This document shows positions 21,645 through 30,760 of a DNA stretch of 44,430 nt, piece after piece (positions within the stretch are counted from its first letter, which is position 1; each line of letters begins with the position of its first letter). The position numbers were made by a program, and so were the translations under genes. The stretch comes from Spirogloea muscicola (Eukaryota > Streptophyta > Zygnematophyceae > Spirogloeales > Spirogloeaceae). Under the pieces are notes generated by a model. That model saw only the letters and a program-made list of their open reading frames with translations, made no database searches and was not told the DNA's origin. Where the stretch lies: positions 74,068 through 118,497 of the forward strand of contig WELB01000033.1 in the NCBI GenBank assembly GCA_009602725.1, in the 5' to 3' direction.

Positions 21645-21879
21645 AAACAGCTGATATGGAGACCCTTCCCGCTGCCTCTCCAGGCCTTGTACATTCCTCT
21701 TGGCCCCCGTTTGTTTGCGCAGCGGGGTTGCTCTTCCTCCCCTCAGCTCATCTGAATTCCTCCTGCTGACACGGGGGTATTGAGGGCTCCCTGTCCGCCT
21801 AGCCTTTGGCTCCGTCATGATCACCTGTATGCATCTGGCTGCCAATTTACAGCCGATTCTTCAATATCAGCAGCCGTAT

Positions 21880-21960
21880 TTCTCTTGGCCCCCTTCTTGT
21901 ACTCTGTTCATTCCTTTTTGGGCTGGCTTTTCCAGCCCCTATCCTCAGTGGGCGAGCTTC
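21880..21960 (+). mobile_element. Family A-like 3' tail
   Basis: TTGGCCCCCTTCTTGTACTC ... TTTTTGGGCTGG-CTTTT-CCAGCCC ... TCAGTGGGCGAGCTTCTGAG. 5'-truncated; the terminus is slightly altered. Confidence 0.75.
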
Positions 21961-22480
21961 TGAGCTGGCCTCTCACAGCCATTGCCGTCACTGATATGAG
22001 CTGTCTCCAGGCGGCCCTCCACTAGGCCCGACATGTGCTAATGGCGGCCCACCCCGACCTGACGCACCGGGCAGTCCCATTTGCGCACCTTGCCCACATC
22101 CCCGACCAGCGTGCTCAGGCGCGATACATGACGTCGGTGGGAAAGGCGGCTTCTGACCATGCTGGGGAAGAAGCTGCTGTGGCGCTTCTTCCAGGGAGTC
22201 CTCGTGGGCGCGCCCGGCGCTTGTCGGCCTCCTCTCCACGGGCGCGGCGTGGGCTGACAGCGCTCCCCATCTGACGCTTCGCTGACCATACCGGACGCTG
22301 TCTTCCGGACGGCCGTCTAATGCCTCTCTGGTCCTTCACCCGCTCTGCTTTGTCGATGTGGTGCAGTGCGAGTGTGGAGCACGTCATCCCGACGCTGCGC
22401 AGCTGCTGCGCACATAATTCGCTGTGCGTACAGGGTCTCACGACCTCCTGCGAAACGGCATGTTTGGCGTGTTCCTAGAG

Positions 22481-22690
22481 AAGAATGAGCTCGCCCATAG
22501 AAGGGAAAGCGCAGATTGACTGGTGGTTGGGAAAGGCCAGCCCAAAAGAATGGACAAGGTCTGAGGGAGCTTGAGTGCGAACGACTAGGACTAAGACATC
22601 AGCCAGGGAACGCAATAACCTCTAGACAGGAGATGCAGATCCGAGTAGCTAGCTGGTGGAAAGACGTCGCCAGGCAGAGGCGCCCACTTG
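22481..22690 (-). mobile_element. Family D 3' end, fused to rRNA-derived sequence
   Basis: Minus strand: GACGTCTTTCCACC, Y-S-D-L-H-L-L-S-R-G-Y (GAGGTTATTG where the stop TGA has become TGC), CCCTGGCTGATGTCTTAGTC, CAGACCTTGTCCATTC, the hairpin, GTCAATCTG, and terminus GGGCGAGCTCATTCTT. Only about 200 bp of the element remains. Confidence 0.8.
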
Positions 22691-22855
22691 CGCCCGCGCC
22701 ACCAGCTCTCCCGCCTGTCGACGGCGGGCCGTGCCGCGGTGAGGCGTCACGGGTCTGGGAGCGCCGGCAGCCGCACCTTCCGATGCGGCCCCTCGGCAGA
22801 CAGAATGAGTTCGCTGGGTTTGCCACCGACACAAGCGGGTAGCTTGATGTGTGTC

Positions 22856-22914
<59 letters not shown>

Positions 22915-22996
22915 CGATAAGGTTCAATGAACTTCTCACAGCGTCACCAGCGGCGAACCACCGGCGTCGCCGCGATCCGAAAACTTCATCGGATCG

Positions 22997-23044
<48 letters not shown>

Positions 23045-23045
23045 A

Positions 23046-23093
<48 letters not shown>

Positions 23094-23437
23094 TTAATAA
23101 TTGCAATAATTTATCCCCATCACGAAGAAATTTCAAAAGATTACCCGGACCTTTCGGCCCAGGTTATAAACTCGTTGAATTCATCAGTGTAGCGCGCGTG
23201 CGGCCCAGAACATCTAAGGGCATCACAGACCTGTTATTACCTCAAACTTCCATCGGCTAGACGCCGATAGTCCCTCTAAGAAGTTGGCCACGAAGGAGAA
23301 CCTTCGTGTAACTAGTTAGCAGGCTGAGGTCTCGTTCGTTAACGGAATTAAGCAGACAAATCACTCCACCAACTAAGAACGGCCATGCACCACCACCCAT
23401 AGAATCAAGAAAGAGCTCTCAATCTGTCAATCCTTAC
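22856..23437 (-). rRNA. 18S rRNA, 3'-terminal 582-nt fragment (not a functional gene)
   Basis: On the minus strand it starts GTAAGGATTGACAGATTGAG and runs to the exact 18S 3' end (...CTGCGGAAGGATCATT). It includes the universal TTGTACACACCGCCCGTCGC stretch and GAGGAAGGAGAAGTCGTAAC. The 5' two thirds of 18S is absent. The sequence looks well preserved, so insertion was fairly recent. Past the 18S end it continues into GC-rich sequence, as expected for ITS1. It is not part of a complete rDNA unit. Confidence 0.95.
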
Positions 23438-23523
23438 TGAAGACAGGGGCTGGCAGAAGCCAGCCAAGAAAGAATGGACAAAATCCAAAAAATAGCTACA
23501 ACAGGTGTCGAAAAGAATGGCCT
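23438..23523 (-). mobile_element. Family F tail abutting the 18S fragment
   Basis: Minus strand: TTTCGACACCTGTTGTAGCT ... TTTTGTCCATTCTTTCTTGG, hairpin GGCTGG-CTTCTG-CCAGCC, CCTGTCTTCA, then directly 18S. The same tail lies at 38958-39050 (-), where it continues to TATAGGCGAGCTC, so about 15-20 nt of the F terminus is missing here. Confidence 0.7.
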
Positions 23524-23668
23524 CCTAAAGGCCGGCTACATTGCGTCTGCCTGGAGGCCAGCTATACGTGGCCTTGGAGAGAATGTCTTTCCTGCCTATT
23601 CAGCTGGGGGCTGACGGTCGTCTCCATACAGGGCACGCTGACCTGGTCACCATTTATCCCGTCCGGAG

Positions 23669-23918
23669 AGAAGGCGCGCGGGGCGCATGAATTGAAAGGG
23701 AGGCCAATTCAAGCCAATACATTGTTCAGGCAGAGTCGAGTGCAGACTAAACAATGCTACATAATACGGAGACCTAATCTAAGGTACCTAAGATGACATT
23801 AGTACCCACGGGTGAGCACAAACAAATCTGACAAGCTAAGTTGGGGAGCTGGAGCGCCGCCACGAAAGCCGGAGGCCTGACTTAGAGCGCGCCCTGCACG
23901 TTGATGAAGAGCCCGGAG
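23669..23918 (-). mobile_element. Family B retrotransposon 3' end, 9-bp TSD
   Basis: A 250-bp minus-strand insertion flanked by CGTCCGGAG (23660-23668 and 23919-23927). The upstream half codes RAGRALSQASGFRGG...LSLSDLFVLTRGY with TAA at 23799-23801, the same C-terminal signature as family A, so this is a severely 5'-truncated element, not a SINE. The tail ends GCGCCCCGCGCGCCTTCT. Confidence 0.88.
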
Positions 23919-24474
23919 CGTCCGGAGGGGGTTGTCCATGCATCACCGCGGCCGTGGTGACTACCAACTCCGTCGACTCCACCATCCCCACCAAGTCGGC
24001 AACTTAAGCAGGGCAGGAAGTTGGCAAGGCTGCTAGCAGAAAAGAGCGCAAACACGCAGATCACCCTGCCGGTGATGAGTCTGTGGTCCTGACGGTGGAC
24101 GTGCACGGGGCGGTTGGCAGTCGATGGCTGGCTCCTGCAGCGGCTTGCACGGCGGGCCATCAATTATTGCAGGGGCAGCAAGGTGAGCTGCCCGGCTTCA
24201 ACGCCGCCGGGCCGCTTGCCCAGATGTTCCGCATGTGGTTGTCCGTCTCCTTCCAACATTCCCAGGCTCAAGTAGTGCACTTGCGGGCAGGCCGTGCTTT
24301 GACTGCCACTTCTGGGTTCCCGTGGGGTACCTCATTTCCAGCAGCAACTTACTCCGACTTGCGGCTGCTGACTCGGGTTACTAAGCTCCCGTTCGCTGTA
24401 GTCTCTTGCTTAGCTGTGTCCTTCTTGCCTTTTGGACCTTGTCAACTCTTTCTGGGCTGGCTTCTTACAGCCCC

Positions 24475-26290
24475 CGCCAGTTTGGAGACACACAGCTGGC
24501 GTTGGCCACTCTCACCCGCTGCATCAGCCAGCGGGCATGCTACCTGCAACAGACAGTCGCCCCAATGGGCATGGTGGGCGAGCTCTTCAAGGAATTCGAC
24601 AACTCCCTTCTGTAGTCCCTGGCATCCCTTCTACATTCTTCCTCTTTCCCCTCCGCTTCATTCTCCCTGCAGGCTTCCCTCCCCACTCGCATGGACGGCC
24701 TTGGCTGCCGGTTGTTGGAGCAGACGGCGCAAGCAGCCTTCCTGGGCTGCTGGCACCAGATCGCCTCTATGCTTCCCATGCGCTTCCCTTGCCTCCACGG
24801 CCCCGTACGCAATGTGGAGGAAGGCTCCTTCACCTTCCAAGCGGATCTGAGGAGCATCCGCTATTCGGCAGTCGGCTCTTTTCCCTCCATACAACACCTA
24901 ATCACGCTACTCTCAGACCTCGCCCAAGCTTCTGATAGAGGGCCACAATCCAGACTGGTTACGGCAGTGGAAGAGGAGCGCCGCAGAAGGTTGAGGAGCC
25001 TGCCAGTCAGAATAATCCAAGGAGCCTAGCAAGACTTACTTCTCTCGCCACGCCTGGCGCCACGGACTGGATTACCTCACACGCCGTCGTCAACGCCTTC
25101 AGCATCAGCTCCGAGGCCATTCGGACGTCGCTCCAACTCTTCCTCAGCCTCCCACCTAAATGCCTGATTGAGGTGCGCCACTGTGAGTGTGGCTTCCGTG
25201 CAGAGGGTGCTGAGCTCGCCACTCACATGCTGCATTGCCCCACTGGACCAGAAGTGGTGGGCATCCACAACCTCGTCCGCGATGCCCTGGCGGGTTACGG
25301 CAGTGGAAGACGAACGCCGCAGAAGGTTGAGGAGGCTGCCAGAGATTCAGAACAATCCAAGGAGCTTGGCAAGACTTACTTCTCTGGCCACACCTGATGC
25401 CACTGACTGGATCACCTCTCCCCCCGTCGCCAACGCCTTCAGCATCAGCTCCGAGGCCTTTCGGACATCGCCTCAACTCTTCCTCGGCCTCCCACCTAAT
25501 TGCCTGATTGGGGTGCGCCAGTGCGAGTGCGGCTTTCGTGCAGAGGATTCTGTGCTCGCCACTCACATGCTGAGATGCCCCACTGGACCAGAAGTGGTGG
25601 GCATTCACAACCTCCTTCGCGATGCGCTGGCGGGTTTGATGCGCGAAGCCGGGTACCGTGCGGTCGTGGAAGTGAACAACATCATGCTTATCACCACGGA
25701 ATGCCCAGGGACGTCATCATCGCCGCACACTTGACATTGTGGGTGTGCAACCTGTGGGAGGACCACGGGCCTTGGTCGATGTCGTGGTTGCGGAGGCCTA
25801 TAAAGGTCCAGCATTGACACACATCGCTGGCCACGCAGTGGGCAGTGCAGAACAAATCAAGCTGCAGCACTACTCCGATTGACCCCAATGCGATCAGCTC
25901 CTGCCAGCAGCAGTCGACATCTTTGGTTGCTTAGGGCCGCGTTTCCACACTCTCTCCAAATTATATACACACGACATGCAGATGTGTTCCCGGCTGAGCT
26001 GGGCTTGCCAACTGCATATCTGTCGTTGTTGCAACGACGAGTTTTGGCTTGTTTGCAGCGTGCTCAGGCTAATGCTTTGCACCAGAAAGCTGGGCGAGCT
26101 CTAGTTGGTGGCAGAAGGGTACCTGCCATCTAGTATTCAGGCATCGATTAGCGACCTTTATGCAGTGACCCGTGGCTACTGAGCGGGTCAATTTGCTGTA
26201 GGGTTTGTAGGTCTTCAGATGTGCTTGCCTTTGTACTTGGCCATTTGGCCTTCGTTTGTTTCAGATACACGAAGTTCTCCTGTGGAAGAG
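24475..26290 (+). pseudogene. Family C retrotransposon remnant with internal duplication
   Basis: From CAGTTTGGAGACACACAGC onward: QLALATLTRCISQRACYL (post-RT block), several frameshifts, then NAFSISSEAFRTSPQLFLGLPP, the CECG...HMLRC knuckle, IHNLLRDALAG, GYRAVVEVNN, RTLDIVGVQP, ALVDVVVAEAY, FGCLGPRF, and the C tail (GACCCGTGGCTACTGAGCGG ... TTGGCCATTTGGCC). Multiple stops; the RT catalytic part is absent. The 25.0-25.3 segment is a tandem duplicate of 25.3-25.63. Confidence 0.82.
24957..25632 (+). repeat. 336-bp tandem duplication within family C copy
   Basis: GGTTACGGCAGTGGAAGA starts at 24957 and again at 25293. Both units run through R-R-R-L-R, NAFSISSEA, the CCHC knuckle and H-N-L-(V/L)-R-D-A-L-A-G. 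The units differ at many positions, so the duplication is not recent. Confidence 0.88.
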
Positions 26291-26317
26291 CTCATTCTTC
26301 TTGAAGAGCCCCTTACT

Positions 26318-26560
26318 CCTTGCTTTTCGTCAAGGTATTTGCTTCCCGGCGGCTAGTCTTTCTGACCTGCGCTACTATGTTGTTGTTCAGAGGGGAGGTT
26401 GTTTAATTGAATATCCCATATTGTCCTTGCTTAGAAATGTCTTTCGGCGTTTTGTGGCCCCTTCAGACCTTGTCCAATTTTTATTGGGCTGGCTGTTCAC
26501 AGCCCTCGCCACCTTTAGGAGAGCCACTTTCTTTCTTTCACAGCCCTCGGCCCCTTCGAT
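26318..26560 (+). mobile_element. Retrotransposon 3' end, family unassigned
   Basis: QGICFPAASLSDLR (26330-26375) matches the C-terminal pattern before R-G-Y, followed by a tail with CAGACCTTGTCCAATTTTTA and the hairpin GGGCTGGCTGTTCACAGCCC (26484-26504). A second diverged tail follows to about 26640. Confidence 0.6.
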
Positions 26561-27085
26561 TTCTCTTCGTTCTTTGTCTAAGCTGGCCAATCACAACCAT
26601 CGGCCTCTATTTGAGGAATCTTCTGCTTGTCCTGACCTTACTTTTCCCATGGCATTGACGTTCTGGCCACGTAACCTCGTTACAGAGCCTATCTGGAGCA
26701 AGGCGCAGAGTGAAGGCTTGTAGGCGCCCAGCTTGCGGCAGCCACCGGTGCCTGGTGGCTACCACGACAAAGAGCGCAACTGGATTACTAGTGTGCGAAG
26801 CCGACGAAGGCACAACTCGAACGAATTTGAACAGCAATGGCTGTGAGAGGCCAGCCCAAATTTTGAAGAAAATTTCTGGGTGCCCAGGTGACTCGTCTTA
26901 GGGATAGCTGCTTTCTCTTAGAAATTAGTTACTCAGAACAGGCGGCAGCTACAGCGGCGGAGGACGCGGCCACGCGTTGGATTTAGCGAAAGCTTTGTAG
27001 TAAACTGCCCGGGCGCTTTATAAATACATGAGAGCAAACGCAGGGCGTCGCCGGGCAGCAATATATACTATCGTGCACGGCCGGG

Positions 27086-27664
27086 AGATCCAACCAAGCC
27101 ACTGCCAAAGGTCCCGTGTACGTCAATGGCCAGTGCCGCGAAGGCATCGCCTGGAGGGTGGTCAGAGTACTTGCGCTCCTTCCTCCGAGCCGCCAAAGCG
27201 ACCGCGTACCCGACGAGCGTCGCCGACTTCGCGGGGTTGGCCATTGACGTACGCGGGGCCTTCGGCAGTGGCTGGATCTCCTCCAGCGGCTTGCTCGGGA
27301 GGCCATCGAGCAGGGTTTGCCAGGCTTCAATGCTGCCGGCTCCCTCGCGCAGGTCTTTCGGATGAGGCTGGCGGTCTCGCTACAGCGCTCTTTGGCTCAT
27401 CCGGTCCACGCGCGCGCTGGCCGTGCTATGGCTGCTGCTTCCGGGTCTCGGCAGAGTGCGCTTTTCCTGCTCCGAGTTACTCTGATCTGCTGTTGCTCAC
27501 ACGTGGATACTGAGCATCCATCTGCATCTCCCTCTGCACCGTCTTGCAATTTTGGTAGTGTAGTCCTTTTTCGGCACTTCTTTCTTTGGCTTTGAACTAT
27601 GTCCATACTTTTTGGGTTGGCTTTGCCAGCCCCTCGTCTTTATGGGCGGGCACTATCTTCTGTT
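27086..27664 (+). mobile_element. Family G retrotransposon copy with inverted 5' segment, 13-bp TSD
   Basis: The whole 579-bp unit is flanked by GTGCACGGCCGGG (27073-27085 and 27665-27677). 27086 to about 27235 codes on the minus strand for VGYAVALAARRKERKYSDHP...LAIDVHGTFGSG. About 27236-27513 codes on the plus strand from LAIDVRGAFGSGW onward to YSDLLLLTRGY-stop (TGA at 27511-27513). The G tail with hairpin GGGTTGG-CTTTG-CCAGCCC (27614-27632) then ends the insertion. Frames are broken. Confidence 0.88.
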
Positions 27665-27677
27665 GTGCACGGCCGGG

Positions 27678-27984
27678 TGGGAGAAGCCTGCAAAAGCAGG
27701 TTGCAGTGCAAGCTGCTGATTTCCTGATCCCTAAAAGGGAAAGGGGAATACGACGACGTTGCCGACAGCAATGCCGTGGGCGACGTGGCCATGATTGGGT
27801 AAACCCTTAAAACGGATCCCCAATCGCGTCGCTACAGATGCTATAAAAGCATGTGCCGCTATTCGTGGGATTGAGAAAACCTCTCAAACAGCGCTGCTCT
27901 GGGGTCTGCTAAGCAAGCAGAAACCAGAGATCGGGCTCTTCCGCTTGGCCTTTTTGATATCTTTTCCAAGAAGAACCCTCCTCC
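27678..27984. other. Unassigned insertion-flank sequence
   Basis: Downstream flank of the G insertion. A 69-codon plus-strand ORF (27795-28004) has no recognised motif. Nothing else is supported. Confidence 0.4.
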
Positions 27985-28412
27985 ACCTTCGCCAGTCACC
28001 TTAGACACCTTAGCATAGGGCTTCGTTTGATGTAGCCTTCTTTCTTGCACTACTTATTGCCTCAACAATGTTCTTGCTTGAATTGGCCTCCCTTTCATGT
28101 CATGCAAACTGCGCGCCTTCTCTCTCTTCTTTTAGTTTGCAGCGCTCGCAAGCTCTAGCTATTAGCGTGCAGGGCGCGCCCTAAGTCAGGCCACCGGCTT
28201 CTGTGGCGGCCCTCCGGCTCTCAAGTTAGCTTGTCGGATTTGTATGAGCTCACCCGTGGGTACAAATGTCACCCTGTTACCTTAGGCACCTTAGCATAGG
28301 GCTCCGTTATTTGTAGCCTTGTTTGTTTTGCACTTGATTCTGCCTGAGCAATGTTCTGGCTTGAAGTGGCCACGCTTTCATTTCATGCGCACCTCGCGCC
28401 TTCCCCCCTTCC
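27985..28412 (+). mobile_element. Two family B 3' ends in tandem
   Basis: The first (27985-28140) is tail only: CACCTTAGCATAGGG ... AATTGGCCTCCC ... GCGCGCCTTCTC. The second (28157-28412) starts GCGTGCAGGGCGCGCCCTAA, the coding end seen at 23890 (-), and carries the full tail to CGCGCCTTCCCC. Both are head-to-tail. Confidence 0.78.
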
Positions 28413-28415
28413 TTG

Positions 28416-28655
28416 ACCCGTGGTTATTGAGCGGGTCAATCTGCTGCAGGTTATGTAGATTTTTAGATGTGCTTGCCTTTGTACCTGGCCATTTGGCCTA
28501 CATTTCTTTCTAATGCACGATCTTTTCTTTCTTTATGTTTTGACCCGTGGTTATTGAGCGGGTCAATCTGCTGTAGGTTATGTAGATTTTTAGATGTGCT
28601 TGCCTTGTTGTACCTGGCCATTTGGCCTACATTTCTTTCTAATACACGATCTCTT
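28416..28655 (+). mobile_element. Two family C tails in tandem
   Basis: GACCCGTGGTTATTGAGCGG (R-G-Y-stop context) begins at about 28418 and again at about 28543. Each unit runs through GTAGATTTTTAGATGTGCTT and CTGGCCATTTGGCCTACATT to CACGATCT. The units are nearly identical, so recent. Confidence 0.85.
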
Positions 28656-28660
28656 CCCCT

Positions 28661-28767
28661 TCCACGCCTGCAAAGCAGGCCTTGAAAGCAGGCGTGCAAA
28701 GAACTAATTGGTCAGCCGAGCTATCTGCCGAGTCAGCCAGGCTCCCTGAGGGAACTCGGCTACCCGA
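28661..28767. repeat. Two short hairpins
   Basis: CACGCCTGC ... GCAGGCGTG (9-bp perfect stem, about 28662-28696) and GCCGAGT ... ACTCGGC enclosing CTCCCTGAGGGA (about 28732-28767). Confidence 0.75.
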
Positions 28768-28769
28768 TA

Positions 28770-28940
28770 ACCATCCTCTCTTAAAGGAGGGGAAAGATCT
28801 TTTTCGAAACAAGACATATTAAGTTCTTGCCGTTATTTATAAATAATCAGAAACTTAATGTTTTGTATAATATACGAAAAGCATCTCGATAACCAATATA
28901 CAGCTGCTTTACTAGCCCAGACTGTGTCTCGTTTTCAGTA
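28770..28940. other. AT-rich patch, possible organelle-derived DNA
   Basis: Composition changes sharply to AT-rich (TTATTTATAAATAATCAG, TATAATATACGAAAAGC) next to hairpins, unlike both genes and retroelements here. It could be an organelle insert or old intergenic sequence. No organellar gene is recognised. Confidence 0.3.
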
Positions 28941-29010
28941 GGAATTCTTGAAGGAGGATCTTCCTCGACCTCTCACAATTGTGTCGAGTTTCAGACCTTG
29001 TACAATCCTT

Positions 29011-29064
29011 TGGGCTGGCCATTCAAAGCTACTGCCTTAGGCTGGCCATTCAAAGCTACTGCCT
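29011..29064 (+). repeat. 27-bp direct tandem repeat
   Basis: GGCTGGCCATTCAAAGCTAC followed by TGCCTTA occurs twice back to back inside a tail-like region (preceded by CAGACCTTGTACAATCCTTT). Confidence 0.85.
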
Positions 29065-29394
29065 TATCTTGGAAGAGGTGTTTCTTTCTTGAGAAGCAGG
29101 CTTTCTCACCTTCTGGTCCTGCGATACAGATCGTCAGGGGCATGCCTCATGTAGGGCTGGGTGTGAGGAAGAGGCTTTCTCATCTCCTGGTCCTGCAGTT
29201 TGAACACGGTTTCTTGTTACTTGTTCTGCCCATTGTCTGCGTTGGCTCGAAACCCCTTGCGGCACTCCAACGAATCGTCCAATTGAGTTTGGCGATCCTC
29301 ATTCATGATCATATATATCACAGCACACAAGCCCTTTCCGGCGCGCTTACAAGGTGTGACGCGTTCATAGCAGCACGAAGGGTATTTCGAAGTG

Positions 29395-29545
29395 GGCCGA
29401 GCTGTGGGAAGCCAGCCCAAAAAAGGGTCACAAAACCCTACTCTTCCAGTAAAGAAAAGTGGCTCTCCCGATAGAGGCAAGGGCTGTGAAAAGCCAGCCC
29501 AAAAAGAATTAAAAAAGGTTCGAAGGGGCCAGATGACGAGGGGCC
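29395..29545 (-). mobile_element. Two diverged retroelement tails
   Basis: GAGCTGTGGGAAGCCAGCCC and GGGCTGTGAAAAGCCAGCCC each followed by A-rich AAAAAGAATTAAAAAAGG or AAAAAAGGGTCAC. The second matches the broken host tail at 36015-36038/38921-38957. Confidence 0.65.
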
Positions 29546-29619
29546 TGATACGCTAAGCAGCTACGAAGGGGCATGAAGATGCGATGTCAGAACGGGGGAG
29601 GATGTCTTGAACGTAGAAA

Positions 29620-29760
29620 TATGGTGAATCAGTGGGTCGGTAGGATCACCCAATCCGCTCATTCTGCTAAGCCAATGAGAGTCTCCCTAGATAAGAAATA
29701 TGTCGTGCATAAGAAACACGTGATAGATAATTATAGATAAGGGAGGCCCCGGCAGATGAC
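29620..29760 (+). repeat. Interspersed repeat H, copy 2
   Basis: TGGTGAATCAGTGGGTCGG ... GAGTCTCCCTAGATAAG ... ATAAGGGAGGCCCCGGCAG matches 8880-8955 (-), with an apparent extra 40-bp segment duplicating GATAA. Confidence 0.5.
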
Positions 29761-29786
29761 ATTATTGGCCCGAACAATCCTGTGGT

Positions 29787-29966
29787 TCTGAGTGCGGCGA
29801 AGCGGCGCTGCGTGCGCGGCGGCTCTGTGTGCGGCGAGGCGGCGCTGCGTGCGCGGCGGCTCTGTGTGCGACTAGGCGGCGCTGCGTGCGCGGCGGCTCT
29901 GTGCACGGCAAGACGGTGTGTGTGCGGCCAGGTGGAGCTGAGTGCTCGCCGGCTCTGTGTGTAACC
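29787..29966 (+). repeat. 37-bp GC-rich minisatellite
   Basis: Units start TCTGNGTGCGGC at 29787, 29824, 29861 and 29898 (period exactly 37), then a diverged longer unit. The period is not a multiple of three, so the ORFs across it are accidental. Confidence 0.9.
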
Positions 29967-30261
29967 AGGCAAGCCTTTGTGTTACTCTGAACTCTTTGTG
30001 ACCATGTCTGCGTCTGCGTCGCATTTGCACCAAGGCGAGGACGATCTGCAGGTCCTCCTACCTCAAGACAGGAAGTGGCTGTAAGGCATGAAGGACAGGT
30101 ACAAAATGTAGATCGTTGACAGCAGGTTCAGGTTGCAGATCAAGAAAGACGAGGGCAGGCAGAGCAAGAGTCTCTTCAGGATGGACCACTCAGTAGGTAC
30201 AAGTGAGGAGCCTCAAATCCGACAGACTAGCTGCCGGGAAATAATCCCCCTGATGAGTGAA

Positions 30262-30475
30262 GGGCGATGGTGCTGTGATTTGCCAGCTCAGACCTTGTGA
30301 ATTTCTTTGGGCCGGCCTCTCAGCCATTGCCTACAATGTACAAGGTCTAAAATGGCCGGAAGGGGCAACAAGCCCAGAAAAAGAGAGACTCTACTGGACA
30401 GAGGACGATGGCTGTGCTTGGCCAGCCTACAAGTGCATGACCAAAGTTCGAAGGGGCCAAAAAGAGAAAGTGCCA
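30262..30475. mobile_element. Mixed retroelement tail fragments
   Basis: Plus-strand CAGACCTTGTGAATTTCTTT-GGGCCGGCC (30289-30317), then minus-strand tail-like A-rich pieces (AACAAGCCCAGAAAAAGAG, CGATGGCTGTGCTTGGCCAG). No coding sequence; boundaries unclear. Confidence 0.45.
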
Positions 30476-30760
30476 GCCCATTGAGAAGAGGGGCTGGCAA
30501 AGCCAACCCAAAAAGAATGGACAACGTTCAAAGCCAAAGAAAGAAGTGCCGAAAAAGGACTACACTACAAAGTGCAAGACGGTGCAGAGGGAGATGCAGA
30601 TGGATGCTCAGAATCCAAGTGTGAGCAACAGCAGATCAGAGTAACTCGGGGCAGGAAAAGCGGCACTCTGCCGAGACCCGGAAGCAGCAGCCATAGCATG
30701 GCCAGCGCGCGCGTGGACCGCATGAGCCAAAGAGCGCTGCAGCCAACAAGGAAGCGAGTT
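30476..30760 (-). mobile_element. Family G 3' end
   Basis: The minus strand carries the C-terminus (HARAGHAMAAASG-like, PAPSYSDLLLLT...), degraded stop region, TTTTGTAGTGTAGTCCTTTT, hairpin GGGTTGG-CTTTG-CCAGCCC and CTTCTCAATGGGCTGGC. It is an inverted counterpart of 27380-27640. Confidence 0.7.

Larger units (their letters stand above)
22481..23549 (-). mobile_element. Compound minus-strand insertion: F tail - 18S rRNA/ITS1-like - D tail
   Basis: Read 5'-3' on the minus strand: F-type tail (23523-23438), 3' part of 18S (23437-22856), about 165 bp of ITS1-like sequence (22855 to about 22691), then a 5'-truncated D 3' end finishing GGGCGAGCTCATTCTT at 22481. It interrupts the family E copy. 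The left flank ends CCTAGAG (22474-22480). The right side has CCTGGAG at 23550-23556 (or CCTAAAG at 23524), an imperfect target-site duplication. See findings. Confidence 0.7.
22010..24480 (+). pseudogene. Family E (D-like) retrotransposon remnant, interrupted by two insertions
   Basis: The coding remnant is split into 22010-22480, about 23550-23668 and 23919-24390, and reads in order through the C-terminal half of a family D/E protein: AAHPDL...RAVPFAHLAH, QARYM, the CCHC region (degraded), DLLRNGMFGVFLE, then E-A-S-Y-T...LGADGRLHTGHADLV, VVTTNS, ERKHADHP, VDVHGAVGSRW, and SDLRLLTR. A one-base deletion turns the expected G-Y-stop into V-T-K. The tail with hairpin (CTGGGCTGGCTTCTTACAGCC) follows to about 24475. 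Order and content show one old plus-strand copy, later hit at 22480 and 23668 by minus-strand insertions. Confidence 0.8.

Noticed and set aside
22856-23437. Functional rDNA unit
   Set aside because: Only the last third of 18S is present, bounded by retroelement tails; no 5.8S or 28S nearby.
23669-23918. SINE
   Set aside because: Codes the conserved RT C-terminus with RGY-stop, so it is a truncated autonomous element.
28416-28655. CRISPR-like direct repeats
   Set aside because: The repeats are retroelement 3' ends of about 125 bp in a eukaryotic nuclear genome; no spacer pattern.
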